40,800 nucleotides of DNA from Bacillota bacterium. GTDB taxonomy: Bacteria > Bacillota > SHA-98 > UBA4971. The DNA is taken from positions 1 to 40,800 of the forward strand of contig JAAYXB010000089.1 in assembly GCA_012516125.1 (NCBI GenBank), written 5' to 3'. A model generated the notes under the pieces. The model did no database searches and was not told the origin of the DNA. It saw only the letters and a list, made by a program, of their open reading frames with translations. Shown here one piece after another: positions 17,543 to 25,069 of this stretch; position 1 is the first letter of the stretch; every line of letters begins with the position of its first letter. Position numbers and translations under genes: made by a program.

Positions 17543-18222
17543 TGGTCCCTGGGGGACCAACCTCGGGCGAAACCTGGTTGCCAGAGACCCACCCTCGTCG
17601 CGGTTCGGCCGGCAAGACGCCGGGCCCGGTCCCCTGGTAACCAGGATCGACCCAAAGGTGGTGCCCAGGGAGCCAGGTTCCTCCGCCGCCTGGTCCCCAG
17701 GGGACCACCTTCACGGATGCGCGCGCACGGGTGGTCCTCAAGGGACCAGGATTTGCTCGCAGCTGGTCCCTGAGGGACCAACCTCGAGCGAAATCTGGTT
17801 ACCAGAGACCCATCCTCCTGGCGCTCGCTCCACGAGGATGCCGGATCTGGTCCTCTGGTGACCAGGTTACGCGCGAAGATGGTCCCCTGAGGACCAACTT
17901 CGCCCCTCACCTGGTCCCCACGTAACCACCTTGCGAGACATCCAAAAACCCCTGGTCCCTGGGGGACCAGGTTTTGCGTGCGGATGGTCCCCAGGGGATC
18001 AACCTCGCGGGCAACCTGGTCCCTGGTGCACCACCCCCGATGGCTGCCGAGGCGTCCTGGTCACGGGGGGACCAGGACGCGCGCCAAGCTGGTCACGAGA
18101 GGACCATCTTCACGCAGGATCTGGTCCCTGGTGCGCCACCCTGCCCGGTTTTAGCGAGGGAGCGCGGCAGGGGTGGTTTCCGGAGGACCAGATTCCGACC
18201 AGGACTGATCCCGACGCGACCA
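17543..18222. repeat. Phased array of 19 palindromes (17 bp)
   Basis: Nineteen 17-bp dyads, best form TGGTCCCTGGGGGACCA, start at 17543, 17575, 17627, 17659, 17691, 17732, 17764, 17796, 17848, 17880, 17912, 17953, 17985, 18017, 18058, 18090, 18122, 18174 and 18206. The 18 start-to-start distances are 32 (twelve times), 41 (three) or 52 (three), near 3, 4 and 5 turns of B-DNA. The 41 and 52 steps always follow two 32 steps, so sites form triplets. A 221-bp period (32, 52, 32, 32, 41, 32) occurs twice in succession. Spacers of 15 bp are partly conserved and in some triplets are inverted about the middle site. It is non-coding. It is not a CRISPR: spacers are related and repeats vary. I do not recognise the element. 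A degenerate further site may follow at 18238. Confidence 0.9.
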
Positions 18223-18284
18223 GGTCTAGCCCCGACCTCGGTCTCGGGCGATCACCCGCATCCGGGCTGCCGGCCGACTGGATC

Positions 18285-18352
18285 GCTGGCTAGCTGCCAG
18301 ATGAGTGGCTAGCTGGGTAGCTGGGTAGCTGGCCGCCTGGCTAGCTAGCTAT
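18285..18352. repeat. CTAGCTGG/TAGCTGGG short tandem tract
   Basis: About 68 bp of irregular repeats built from GGCTAGCTG and GGGTAGCTG (TAGCTGGG appears twice in tandem), ending in CTAGCTAGCTATAGG. It lies just past the palindrome array. The AGCT core is itself palindromic. No coding role is seen. Confidence 0.6.
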
Positions 18353-18636
18353 AGGTAACCAAGCCCGAAGTTGGACCGCGCATAGCAAAAGGTGTCGCAG
18401 CTTACGAGCGCACGGAGAGACAGCGTGACACTCGTTTGACTTTGAGATTGGCTGTCTGCAAGCAGCCGGATTCTGACACCAGCCGTGCAATCCCCGGCAA
18501 CCCCTCCGAAGAGTAATGAAACCGATCGACGGACCCGGCTTTCCTGCAAGTAACACCTCTGAGACGTCCCGCATAGACTGCTATGGGCACAAGACAGGTT
18601 CACGTCGAACCCCAAATGCCAAGGAGGTAAGAGAAG
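18353..18636. other. Intergenic, no gene seen
   Basis: About 280 bp between the repeat tract and the next gene. Nothing recognisable except the strong ribosome site AAGGAGGT at 18621-18628. Confidence 0.4.
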
Positions 18637-18957
18637 ATGGAAGAGCAAGAAGTGCAGAAGCCTGTGGATACCGGCGTCGTTCCTCACCCATTGCTCGCAT
18701 CGCTCCAACACCTCGGAGATCTCGATTCGCTATGTATCGCCGTTGAGTTCGAATGCGACGACTGCTGCAAGAAAGCCCTGAATGCGAGGATTCTGAGGGT
18801 AATCGGCGAATTCCTGGTCTTAGTAGGCTTCGAAGACGCTTGTATTGTGGTGAAGACGATAAGCGGCGGCCAGTTGGTAGAGAGGGAGCTAGTCAGGGCG
18901 ATTGTCATTCCGCTCGAGAGGGTCTGCAGCATAGAAATTGGCGCTGTGCAGATATGA
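18637..18957 (+). CDS. Small protein of unknown function
   Basis: 106 residues, ATG at 18637 with AAGGAGGT 8 bp upstream, so translation is likely. I do not recognise the family. The N-terminal 30 residues are polar with P-H-P-L-L-A-S-L. There is a C-D-D-C-C cluster near residues 40-44, then an alternating hydrophobic C-terminal half (I-L-R-V-I-G-E-F-L-V-L-V-G-F and then V-I-P-L-E-R-V-C-S-I-E-I) that looks like five or so beta strands, as in a small LSM- or PRC-like barrel. It has no signal peptide or membrane segment. It is transcribed away from the palindrome array and stands alone. The cysteine cluster could bind metal or form disulfides, as in spore-coat proteins; this is speculative. Confidence 0.65.
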   Translation: MEEQEVQKPVDTGVVPHPLLASLQHLGDLDSLCIAVEFECDDCCKKALNARILRVIGEFLVLVGFEDACIVVKTISGGQLVERELVRAIVIPLERVCSIEIGAVQI

Positions 18958-19128
18958 TCGCGGCTGCTATTGATTCCCTACAGGGACGGTCTGCCCTCTT
19001 CCTCACTGTCTGAGCCCGGTTCCTTCAGGGCTGGGCTCCGCCGCAGTTGCCGAAAACGCACATATCAGAGTCCCATCTCTGCCACCAACTGGGGGGTGAG
19101 ATATAGGGGCCGCGGTAGTATGACGTGA

Positions 19129-19284
19129 AAGTGGATGAAGTCTTACGGCATCGCCGACGAGACGTTCGATGTCCTGCGCCACGCGCACACGAGCTGGCTC
19201 ACCGCCCTCGGCATGCACCCGAAGGATATCCAGGAGCGCCTGGGCCTGAGGCATGCTGACTTCTCCACGACGATGATGCTTTAG
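19129..19284 (+). pseudogene. Tyrosine integrase C-terminal remnant
   Basis: The frame reads ...D-V-L-R-H-A-H-T-S-W-L and then GMHPKDIQERLGLRHADFST, ending T-M-M-L-stop. This matches the C-terminal catalytic block of phage-type tyrosine recombinases (L-R-H-T-H-A-S-W-L, then Q-E-R-L-G-H, then S-T-T). The TAG at 19282-19284 falls about where the catalytic tyrosine codon is expected. The N-terminal four-fifths of the gene is missing. It lies about 145 bp from the 3' end of a tRNA-Thr gene, a classic integration target, so it is probably the scar of a lost integrated element. Confidence 0.6.
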
Positions 19285-19393
19285 ATCCAGCAGGCCATCG
19301 ACGGGGTAAACCCCGCGAGTGTGCTGGCAGGAGATGACATGGCATCGATCCGGCAACGACCACCTGCGCACATTTGGGCACCGCGATGCAAAG

Positions 19394-19417
19394 AGCGCCG
19401 CAAACCCTTGCGGCGCT
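19394..19417 (-). terminator. Terminator of the tRNA-Thr gene
   Basis: GCGCCGCAA (19395-19403) pairs with TTGCGGCGC (19408-19416). On the minus strand it is followed by a short TCTTT tract, 10 bp after the tRNA 3' end. Confidence 0.75.
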
Positions 19418-19427
19418 TGAAAATTCA

Positions 19428-19502
19428 TGGAGCCGACGACCGGACTTGAACCGGTAACCTGCGCATTACGAGTGCGCTGCTCTGCCGTTGAGCTACGTCG
19501 GC
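19428..19502 (-). tRNA. tRNA-Thr(CGU)
   Basis: The minus strand folds into a complete 75-nt cloverleaf. The acceptor stem is GCCGACG/CGTCGGC with discriminator T and encoded CCA. The D stem is GCTC/GAGC and the anticodon stem is GCGCA/TGCGC with loop CTCGTAA. The T arm is ACCGG, TTCAAGT, CCGGT. The anticodon CGT reads the threonine codon ACG. Confidence 0.95.
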
Positions 19503-19581
19503 ACCAAAACCAAAAGCCTATTCGGTTCGACCGGGTGCTGCGCACCAAGGACCCTGGACACAGAAACCGTCTTGCACTGAG

Positions 19582-19610
19582 AGTATAGCACAGGCGTGCT
19601 GGCGTGTAAA
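19582..19610 (-). promoter_or_regulatory. Promoter of the tRNA-Thr gene
   Basis: On the minus strand TTTACA (19610-19605) and TATACT (19587-19582) are separated by 17 bp, about 80 bp before the tRNA 5' end. Confidence 0.75.
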
Positions 19611-19724
19611 GGCCTCATCGGCGCACGCCGCAGGAGCGCGGTCGCGGACGCGTCCCGACGGGACGGCCGCGAATTAATCGGGACTGTCAGGCACCGCGCC
19701 GCTTCGCCCGCTGCGCCGTATGCT

Positions 19725-20996
19725 CTATAGCTCCGCGCCCGCCGCCGCGCCCGCCTCCTGCGCAGCTGAGGCGGTACCCACAGCCTCTCCGCGTCTTACC
19801 CCGAGCATGAGGGCGAACGCCACGGCGAAGCTCACGAACGCGCACATGAACAGGACCTGCTTTCCCAGGACATCCATGAACCAGCCGAAGACCGGCGGGG
19901 CCACGATTGCCGCAAGGGCCGAGAAGAAATAGTACAGGCCCGTGTACGCCCCGATCCTGGCCGCGGTGGTCATGTCCACGACCATCGGGTACGAGTTGAT
20001 GTTTATGAGCGCCCATGCAACGCCCCCCACGAGCAGCAGAGCCGTGAGCGTCATACCTGGACGCGCGAACCTCATCGCGAGAAGCATGAGCGAAAGGCCC
20101 ACGATCCCCGCCAGTATCGTACGCCGCCGCCCGATGGCCGTGGCGATGAACCCGCTCGGGATGGCGAAGACCAGGAAGGACAGGGAGAAAAACCCGAGCA
20201 CGAACGAGGCCGCCGCAGGGGTCATCCCCCACACTTCGACGCCGTACAGCGTAAACAGCGCTTCGACCCCGCTCCACCCGACAAACCAAAAGAAGATCGC
20301 AAGGAGCAAGCACAGGGCGCTCTTGTCCCGGTTGGCCAGGACCTCGCCCATAGCCTGGACGATGCCGACGCTCTCCTCCTTGCCGCCGCCGGCGTTGGCG
20401 GCGCCGTCCGCGTCGCGCGGCTCGCGAATAGTCTTGAGCAGAACCAGAAGGACGACAACCATGAGCGCGCTGGTTACAACGAACGGCAGGCCGGGATCCA
20501 CTTTGAAGAGCTGCGAGAACACGAAGAAGGCGAGGAGCGCGCCCAGGCCGCCCATGAAGTTGATTATGCCATTGGCCTTGCTGCGAAGCGGGGACGGTGT
20601 GATGTCAGGCATCAGGGCCACCGTGGGTGCCCGAAAGGCCGTCATGGCGACGTTCATCACGATGATGACCGGAATCATCGCCGCCAGGGCGAACCTCGTG
20701 AGTGGAATCAGCGCAAAGAACACTGCGGCCACGGGCACCCCAGCGAGCAGGAACGGCATCCTGCGCCCCACCCTGGTCCACGTCCTGTCGCTGAGCGCGC
20801 CAAAGTAGGGCTGTAGCGTTATGGCGGCGATGTTGTCAAAAGTCATGATGATGCCGACAAGCGTGGTGCGGTAGGCGACGTCCTTGAGAAGATCGGAAAG
20901 AAAGATGGGCACATAGGAGTTGTAGATGGACCAGCTCAGCGATATACTGAAGAACCCAAGGCCCAGGACGAAAGTCCTGAGATAATTCAGCCGCAC
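19725..20996 (-). CDS. MFS transporter, sugar/glycoside type
   Basis: 423 residues with about 12 membrane segments. The GTG at 20996 follows AAAGGAGG by 9 bp. The loop 2-3 signature S-D-R-T-W-T-R-V-G-R-R-M-P and the segment M-P-D-I-T-P-S-P-L-R-S-K-A-N-G between helices 4 and 5 are typical of the SLC45/GPH-like branch of the major facilitator superfamily, which carries disaccharides and related sugars. A Gly-rich loop near residue 200 separates the two halves, and the C-terminus ends in an A/G-rich tail. The GDPD gene lies about 400 bp upstream on the same strand, so the two may be co-transcribed; the transporter could import glycerophosphodiester-derived or unrelated sugars. Confidence 0.85.
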   Translation of the reverse strand: MRLNYLRTFVLGLGFFSISLSWSIYNSYVPIFLSDLLKDVAYRTTLVGIIMTFDNIAAITLQPYFGALSDRTWTRVGRRMPFLLAGVPVAAVFFALIPLTRFALAAMIPVIIVMNVAMTAFRAPTVALMPDITPSPLRSKANGIINFMGGLGALLAFFVFSQLFKVDPGLPFVVTSALMVVVLLVLLKTIREPRDADGAANAGGGKEESVGIVQAMGEVLANRDKSALCLLLAIFFWFVGWSGVEALFTLYGVEVWGMTPAAASFVLGFFSLSFLVFAIPSGFIATAIGRRRTILAGIVGLSLMLLAMRFARPGMTLTALLLVGGVAWALININSYPMVVDMTTAARIGAYTGLYYFFSALAAIVAPPVFGWFMDVLGKQVLFMCAFVSFAVAFALMLGVRRGEAVGTASAAQEAGAAAGAEL

Positions 20997-21394
20997 CGGG
21001 TCATCCTCCTTTCAAGCCTTCATACTGGTCTTTCATGCCTCCTGCTTTCCGCCTTCGCGGCAGCGAGCCCGCCCTCTTACGCGGAGCTTATAGAGCCTCG
21101 TGGCCCCGGCTCGCCTGCTGTGCGCAAGACCGCCACACCGGACGAACGCGTCCACTTGTCGCGGGGGCCCTCTCTGTGCACAGCTGACCAGCCCGGGTCT
21201 TGGTGGAGAGCATTCCTCCCCGTGGAGCTAGCCAGTTCGCTCTGCGTATGGCTCGCCCGGATCAGCAGGCACACCCCCCCGCTGGCGGCATCCTGTCCGT
21301 TCCGTCCAGGGCCGCCGGGGCGCGCCGGCGCTGACAGGACAGTGGACATACGGCTGACACCGTGCGTTCCGTGCGAGCGTGGCGGGGCGCACCT
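20997..21394. other. Intergenic between GDPD and MFS genes
   Basis: About 400 bp with no recognisable gene. The ribosome site of the MFS gene is at its lower end. A minus-strand open frame covering 21077-21349 has no family resemblance and no ribosome site. Confidence 0.4.
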
Positions 21395-22261
21395 CTATGC
21401 GGACCCCGCCCTGACAACGTCAAGCATTGCTGCAGGATGGTTGGTGATCACGGCGTCAACACCCCACGCTACCATCCTGCGCATGTCGTCGGGATTGTCG
21501 ACGGTCCACGTGTTGACCGCGAGGCCCGCGGTGTGGGCGCCAGCCACTATCTCCGGGACAACCGCGTAGAACGCGGGGTGCAGCGCGTCCGCCGGGACGT
21601 GCCTGGCATACACCCACGGGTCCACAAGCCCCTCCATGTACAGAACGCCCGTCCTGATCGACGAGTCCAGAGCCTTGGCCGCTCTCAACGAAAAGTGATT
21701 GAACGACGAGAGCACGGTTTTCTCGACGATGCCGAAATCCTTCAGCACGGCAATGGTCTTCTCCTCAATACCGGGGTAGAGGACAAGCCCACTCTTGATC
21801 TCGATGTTGATGAGGCCGCACTTCGCGGCCACAAGCTCGAGAACCTCTTCGAGGGTCGGGATCTTCTCCCCTGCGAATGGAGCATCGGCAGTGCCAGTAC
21901 CGCCACTGCGGCCATCAGCGCCGTCGCAACCGGCACTGCGGGTGTCACCGCCGAAGGAGCCGCGGCCACTGCCTCTACTTTCGCCGCCGCTTTCTCGCTT
22001 AAACCATGAACCTGCGTCAAGCGCCTTCAGCTCGGCAAGGGTCATGTCCTTCACCCATCCCTTGCCGTTCGTCGTCCTGTCCACCCGCTCGTCGTGGATC
22101 ACCACCAGCTTCCCATCGCGGGAAAGCTGCACATCAAGCTCGAAACCGTCCACCCCGGCATCGAGGCCAGCCCTGAACGCGGCGAGGGTGTTCTCCGGCG
22201 CCACGTCAGGCGCGCCCCGGTGCCCGAGGACGAGAGGCTTCGCCGCCACGTTCCCACCCAC
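21395..22261 (-). CDS. ugpQ: Glycerophosphodiester phosphodiesterase
   Basis: 288 residues, GTG start near 22261. It has the GDPD barrel signature: L-G-H-R-G-A-P-D-V-A-P-E-N-T at residues 12-25, F-E-L-D-V-Q-L-S-R-D-G near 40 and V-I-H-D-E near 54. These supply the His-Glu-Asp-His catalytic and metal residues that hydrolyse glycerophosphodiesters to glycerol-3-phosphate and an alcohol. The strands I-N-I-E-I-K-S-G and N-T-W-T-V-D-N complete the barrel. There is no signal peptide, so it acts in the cytosol. A roughly 30-residue Gly/Ser/Asp-rich insertion near residues 93-125, in the small insertion domain, is unusual for the family. Confidence 0.88.
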   Translation of the reverse strand: MGGNVAAKPLVLGHRGAPDVAPENTLAAFRAGLDAGVDGFELDVQLSRDGKLVVIHDERVDRTTNGKGWVKDMTLAELKALDAGSWFKRESGGESRGSGRGSFGGDTRSAGCDGADGRSGGTGTADAPFAGEKIPTLEEVLELVAAKCGLINIEIKSGLVLYPGIEEKTIAVLKDFGIVEKTVLSSFNHFSLRAAKALDSSIRTGVLYMEGLVDPWVYARHVPADALHPAFYAVVPEIVAGAHTAGLAVNTWTVDNPDDMRRMVAWGVDAVITNHPAAMLDVVRAGSA

Positions 22262-22380
22262 CCCCCGTTTACAGGTCTCTTCTCACACGCGCAGGGCGCC
22301 GTTCGCACGCAGCGCCCTGCGAAGCATGGCCTTTCATCTATTCAACGGAGGCCCCACGATCCCTGCTTGCCCACGCCTGA

Positions 22381-24309
22381 CTATATCTCGTGCGCCACGC
22401 GCATACCCTCGAACACAGCATGGGTTATGCGGCGCGGCCTCCAGGCGTCCCCGATGACGTAGTAGTCTATCCCAGCGCCTTCGAGCTGCTTTGCGAGGCC
22501 ATCCTCCGGCGCCGACCCCACCGCGATGACGACGGAGTCGAAGCCCGAAAGGGTCTCGCTCTTCCCGTCTTTCTGCACCGTGACTTCACGCTCGCCAATT
22601 GAGGCGAGCTTCGCGCCGGTCACGATCTTCACGCCCCGCCCAGCCAGGCGGTCCAGCAGGAGCGCCCCCACGAGCGGCCCAACATCGGAAGCCACGCGCG
22701 GCAGCATCTCGATGATGGTGACCTCGTGTCCTTTCTCGGCGAGGTGCTCAGCGGTCTCGCACCCTACGAGACCGCCACCTATGATTGCGACCTTCTTCCC
22801 CACGGTCGCCTTGCCAGTCAGCACGTCCCACGACATCACCACATTGGGCCGGTCGGCCCCTGGCACGTTAACGCGCGCCGGACGAGCACCCGTCGCGATC
22901 ACCACCACGTCCGGCTTCTCGGCGCGGATGGCGTCCAGGGTCGCCTCCCTGTTCACCTGGACGTTGACCTTGAGCCTGCCCATCTCCCTCATGAGGAAGT
23001 CCCTGAACGTGGCGATCTCGCCCTTCTGGGGCGGTGTCGCCGCAAGCGGCAGCTGCCCTCCGAGGCTCGGGCCCTTCTCCCACAGCGTGACCTGGTGGCC
23101 GCGGAGCGCCGCCACGCGCGCTGCCTCCATACCAGCTGGCCCACCGCCCACCACGAGGACCTTGCGGGCAGCCGGGGCTTTCGCGAGGGTGAACGCCGAC
23201 TCGAACCCCGCCCGGGCGTTCACGGTGCACCCGATGGGATGGTCCTGGAACAGCTCGTCGATGCACCCCTGGCAACACGCGATGCACCTCCGGAGTTCAT
23301 CCACGCGTCCCTCCGCGATCTTGCGCGGCGTGTCCGGATCCGTAAGAAGCTGGCGCCCCATGGCAACAAGGTCGGCTTTGCCCTGGGCGAGCAGCCCTTC
23401 CGCGACCTCGGGGTCGTTGATGCGACCCACCGCTATGACCGGAATCTTCACGACGGATTTTATCCCACTCGCAAGGTCCGCAAGGCACGCGCGCGGCAGT
23501 GACATCGGCTGGATGATCCACACCGCGGACTCGTACACGCCCGCAGAGACGTGCAGAGCGTTGATGCCCTCGCGCTCGAGGCGCCTCGCTACCTCTTTCG
23601 TTTCGTCCAGGGTGAGTCCGCCCGGCACCTTCTCGTCGGCGCTCATCCGGTACAGCACCGGGAAATCAGGCCCGACCGCCTGCCGCGCGGCGCGCACCAC
23701 CTCAAGCGGAAAGCGCAGCCGGTTTTCGAGGGGTCCGCCGTACTCGTCGGTTCTCTTGTTGGCATACGGGGACAGGAATTCGTCGATGAGGTAACCGTGG
23801 GCGCCGTGGACCTCCACGGCGTCGAAACCTGCGGCCTTCGCGCGGCGCGCCGCCTCGCCGAAGGCCCGCACGATCATGGCGATCTCGTCCTTCGACATCT
23901 CTTTGGGCGTCTCGCCCTTCGTTGGGTCCGGTATCGGCGACGGAGCCAGGAGCGGCTCGCCCGTCACATCGGAGGTGGTCTGCCTGCCGCCGTGGTAGAG
24001 CTGGATGGCGATCTTCGCGCCGTGGGCGTGGACGGCGTCCACCAGGCTGCGCAGGCCGGGGATGAGCTTGTCCGAGTGGATGCCAACCTCGTTCTGAAAG
24101 CCCCTTCCGGACGGGTGAACGTACGAGGCCTCCACGATGACGAGGCCTACCCCGCCCTTCGCGCGCTCCACGTGGTACGCGCGCAGCCTTTCGGTGACCG
24201 ACCCGTCCTCATAGGCGTAGTTGGTCACCATGGGAGGCATGACCATTCTGTTTCGGAGGTCCATGTTTCCGATCTTCGTCGGGCTCGTGAGATTCGGAAA
24301 TCCTGCCAT
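22381..24309 (-). CDS. FAD/FMN/Fe-S oxidoreductase, dienoyl-CoA reductase type
   Basis: 642 residues; ATG at 24309 with AAAGGAAG upstream. Residues 1-370 form an Old-Yellow-Enzyme FMN barrel with I-Q-L-Y-H-G-G-R, E-V-H-G-A-H-G-Y-L-I-D-E-F and P-V-I-A-V-G-R. A [4Fe-4S] cluster site follows (C-I-A-C-C-Q-G-C...C-T-V-N near residues 340-365). The last 260 residues are an FAD/NAD(P)H module with VVGGGPAGMEAARVAALRG and IIGGGLVGCETAEHLAEKG dinucleotide loops. This is the FadH/trimethylamine-dehydrogenase architecture, which passes hydride from NAD(P)H via FAD and the Fe-S cluster to FMN for enoate reduction. A stand-alone gene; substrate unknown. 2-enoate reductase is an equal alternative name. Confidence 0.9.
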   Translation of the reverse strand: MAGFPNLTSPTKIGNMDLRNRMVMPPMVTNYAYEDGSVTERLRAYHVERAKGGVGLVIVEASYVHPSGRGFQNEVGIHSDKLIPGLRSLVDAVHAHGAKIAIQLYHGGRQTTSDVTGEPLLAPSPIPDPTKGETPKEMSKDEIAMIVRAFGEAARRAKAAGFDAVEVHGAHGYLIDEFLSPYANKRTDEYGGPLENRLRFPLEVVRAARQAVGPDFPVLYRMSADEKVPGGLTLDETKEVARRLEREGINALHVSAGVYESAVWIIQPMSLPRACLADLASGIKSVVKIPVIAVGRINDPEVAEGLLAQGKADLVAMGRQLLTDPDTPRKIAEGRVDELRRCIACCQGCIDELFQDHPIGCTVNARAGFESAFTLAKAPAARKVLVVGGGPAGMEAARVAALRGHQVTLWEKGPSLGGQLPLAATPPQKGEIATFRDFLMREMGRLKVNVQVNREATLDAIRAEKPDVVVIATGARPARVNVPGADRPNVVMSWDVLTGKATVGKKVAIIGGGLVGCETAEHLAEKGHEVTIIEMLPRVASDVGPLVGALLLDRLAGRGVKIVTGAKLASIGEREVTVQKDGKSETLSGFDSVVIAVGSAPEDGLAKQLEGAGIDYYVIGDAWRPRRITHAVFEGMRVAHEI

Positions 24310-24565
24310 GCAACACTCGCTTCCTTTCCTGGCATTGTTGAACCTTTGGACCGCAAGACGTGCCCCGCAATAGGTTTTGCCAGGGTGCGGAAACGTATGC
24401 TCAGCGTGATGTTGCACCGCGTTCTGCAGGTAGAGTGCTCCACGCTGCTATTACCAACGGCGCTCACACTCGAGGCTCTGCAAAGGATTGCCGATTAATG
24501 ATTCTATAACAGTGTTCTACAGAGCCACAAACCACGACGCGACGCCATGTGTCAAGTCCTACATG

Positions 24566-25069
24566 TCACCTGCTCCGCCACCGGGCCAGCCGCGCGGCGC
24601 ATTCCTGTTGTGGCAGCCGGCTTCCCGCAACAAGCATCATCCCAAGAGCGGTCGCTGCTGTTCCCATATCGATGGCTTGCAGTCTCACCATTTCATCAAG
24701 GAGCCACAGGACTCCATGGACCGTCACACCGTGTTCTTCTGCCGCGCGCCTGAGGTGGTTGTCACCAGTGAGAAGCGGAGCCTTGAGCCGCATCGCGAGC
24801 ACCAGCGCAAAAAGGTCGTTGGTAGACACTGCTCGATACCGTTCCCGGCACCGCAATTGCGACACAAAACGCACCTCACTGCCTGATAGCTCGTAGCTTG
24901 CCAGGCCGTATCCAATGAGCTCGGCTCCATCGGGGACCAACAGTTCTTGCACGATGACATCTGGTGCGGCAAATCTGGCGGGGAGGTCGAAGACTCTGCG
25001 CGCCAGCCCGCCCGCATGAAGGTCTATCCAGATATTCGCGTCAGTGACGTAGGTCTGCCGGTAGTCCAT
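24566..25069 (-). CDS. PIN-domain ribonuclease paired with XRE/ImmA
   Basis: About 167 residues. I choose the second of two adjacent ATGs (25069), which sits behind GGAGGAG. PIN acidic residues are visible: D in Y-V-T-D-A-N-I-W-I-D-L near residue 10, E in V-I-V-Q-E-L-L near 44, D in S-T-N-D-L-F-A near 104 and D in L-L-T-G-D-N-H-L-R near 123. It would be a metal-dependent RNase. The gene overlaps the end of the XRE/ImmA gene by about 29 bp and is translated from within it. This is the known arrangement in which a Zn-protease-fused Xre protein (COG2856) precedes a PIN toxin. Its target RNA cannot be told from the sequence. Confidence 0.8.
   Translation of the reverse strand: MDYRQTYVTDANIWIDLHAGGLARRVFDLPARFAAPDVIVQELLVPDGAELIGYGLASYELSGSEVRFVSQLRCRERYRAVSTNDLFALVLAMRLKAPLLTGDNHLRRAAEEHGVTVHGVLWLLDEMVRLQAIDMGTAATALGMMLVAGSRLPQQECAARLARWRSR

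Noticed and set aside
17543-18222. CRISPR array
   Set aside because: The repeats are 17 bp and variable, and the 15-, 24- and 35-bp spacers are related to one another and to those at 40522-40792. No cas genes are near.
17543-18222. ParB parS sites
   Set aside because: The core TGGTCC...GGACCA does not match the TGTTTCACGTGAAACA parS consensus, and no parAB-like genes lie nearby.
17335-18312. Proteins encoded in the array on either strand
   Set aside because: The open frames exist because the GC-rich repeat lacks stops. They have no ribosome sites and their translations only echo the repeat.
19003-19548. Minus-strand frame across the tRNA gene
   Set aside because: It runs through the tRNA and the integrase remnant; the non-coding interpretation explains the sequence better.
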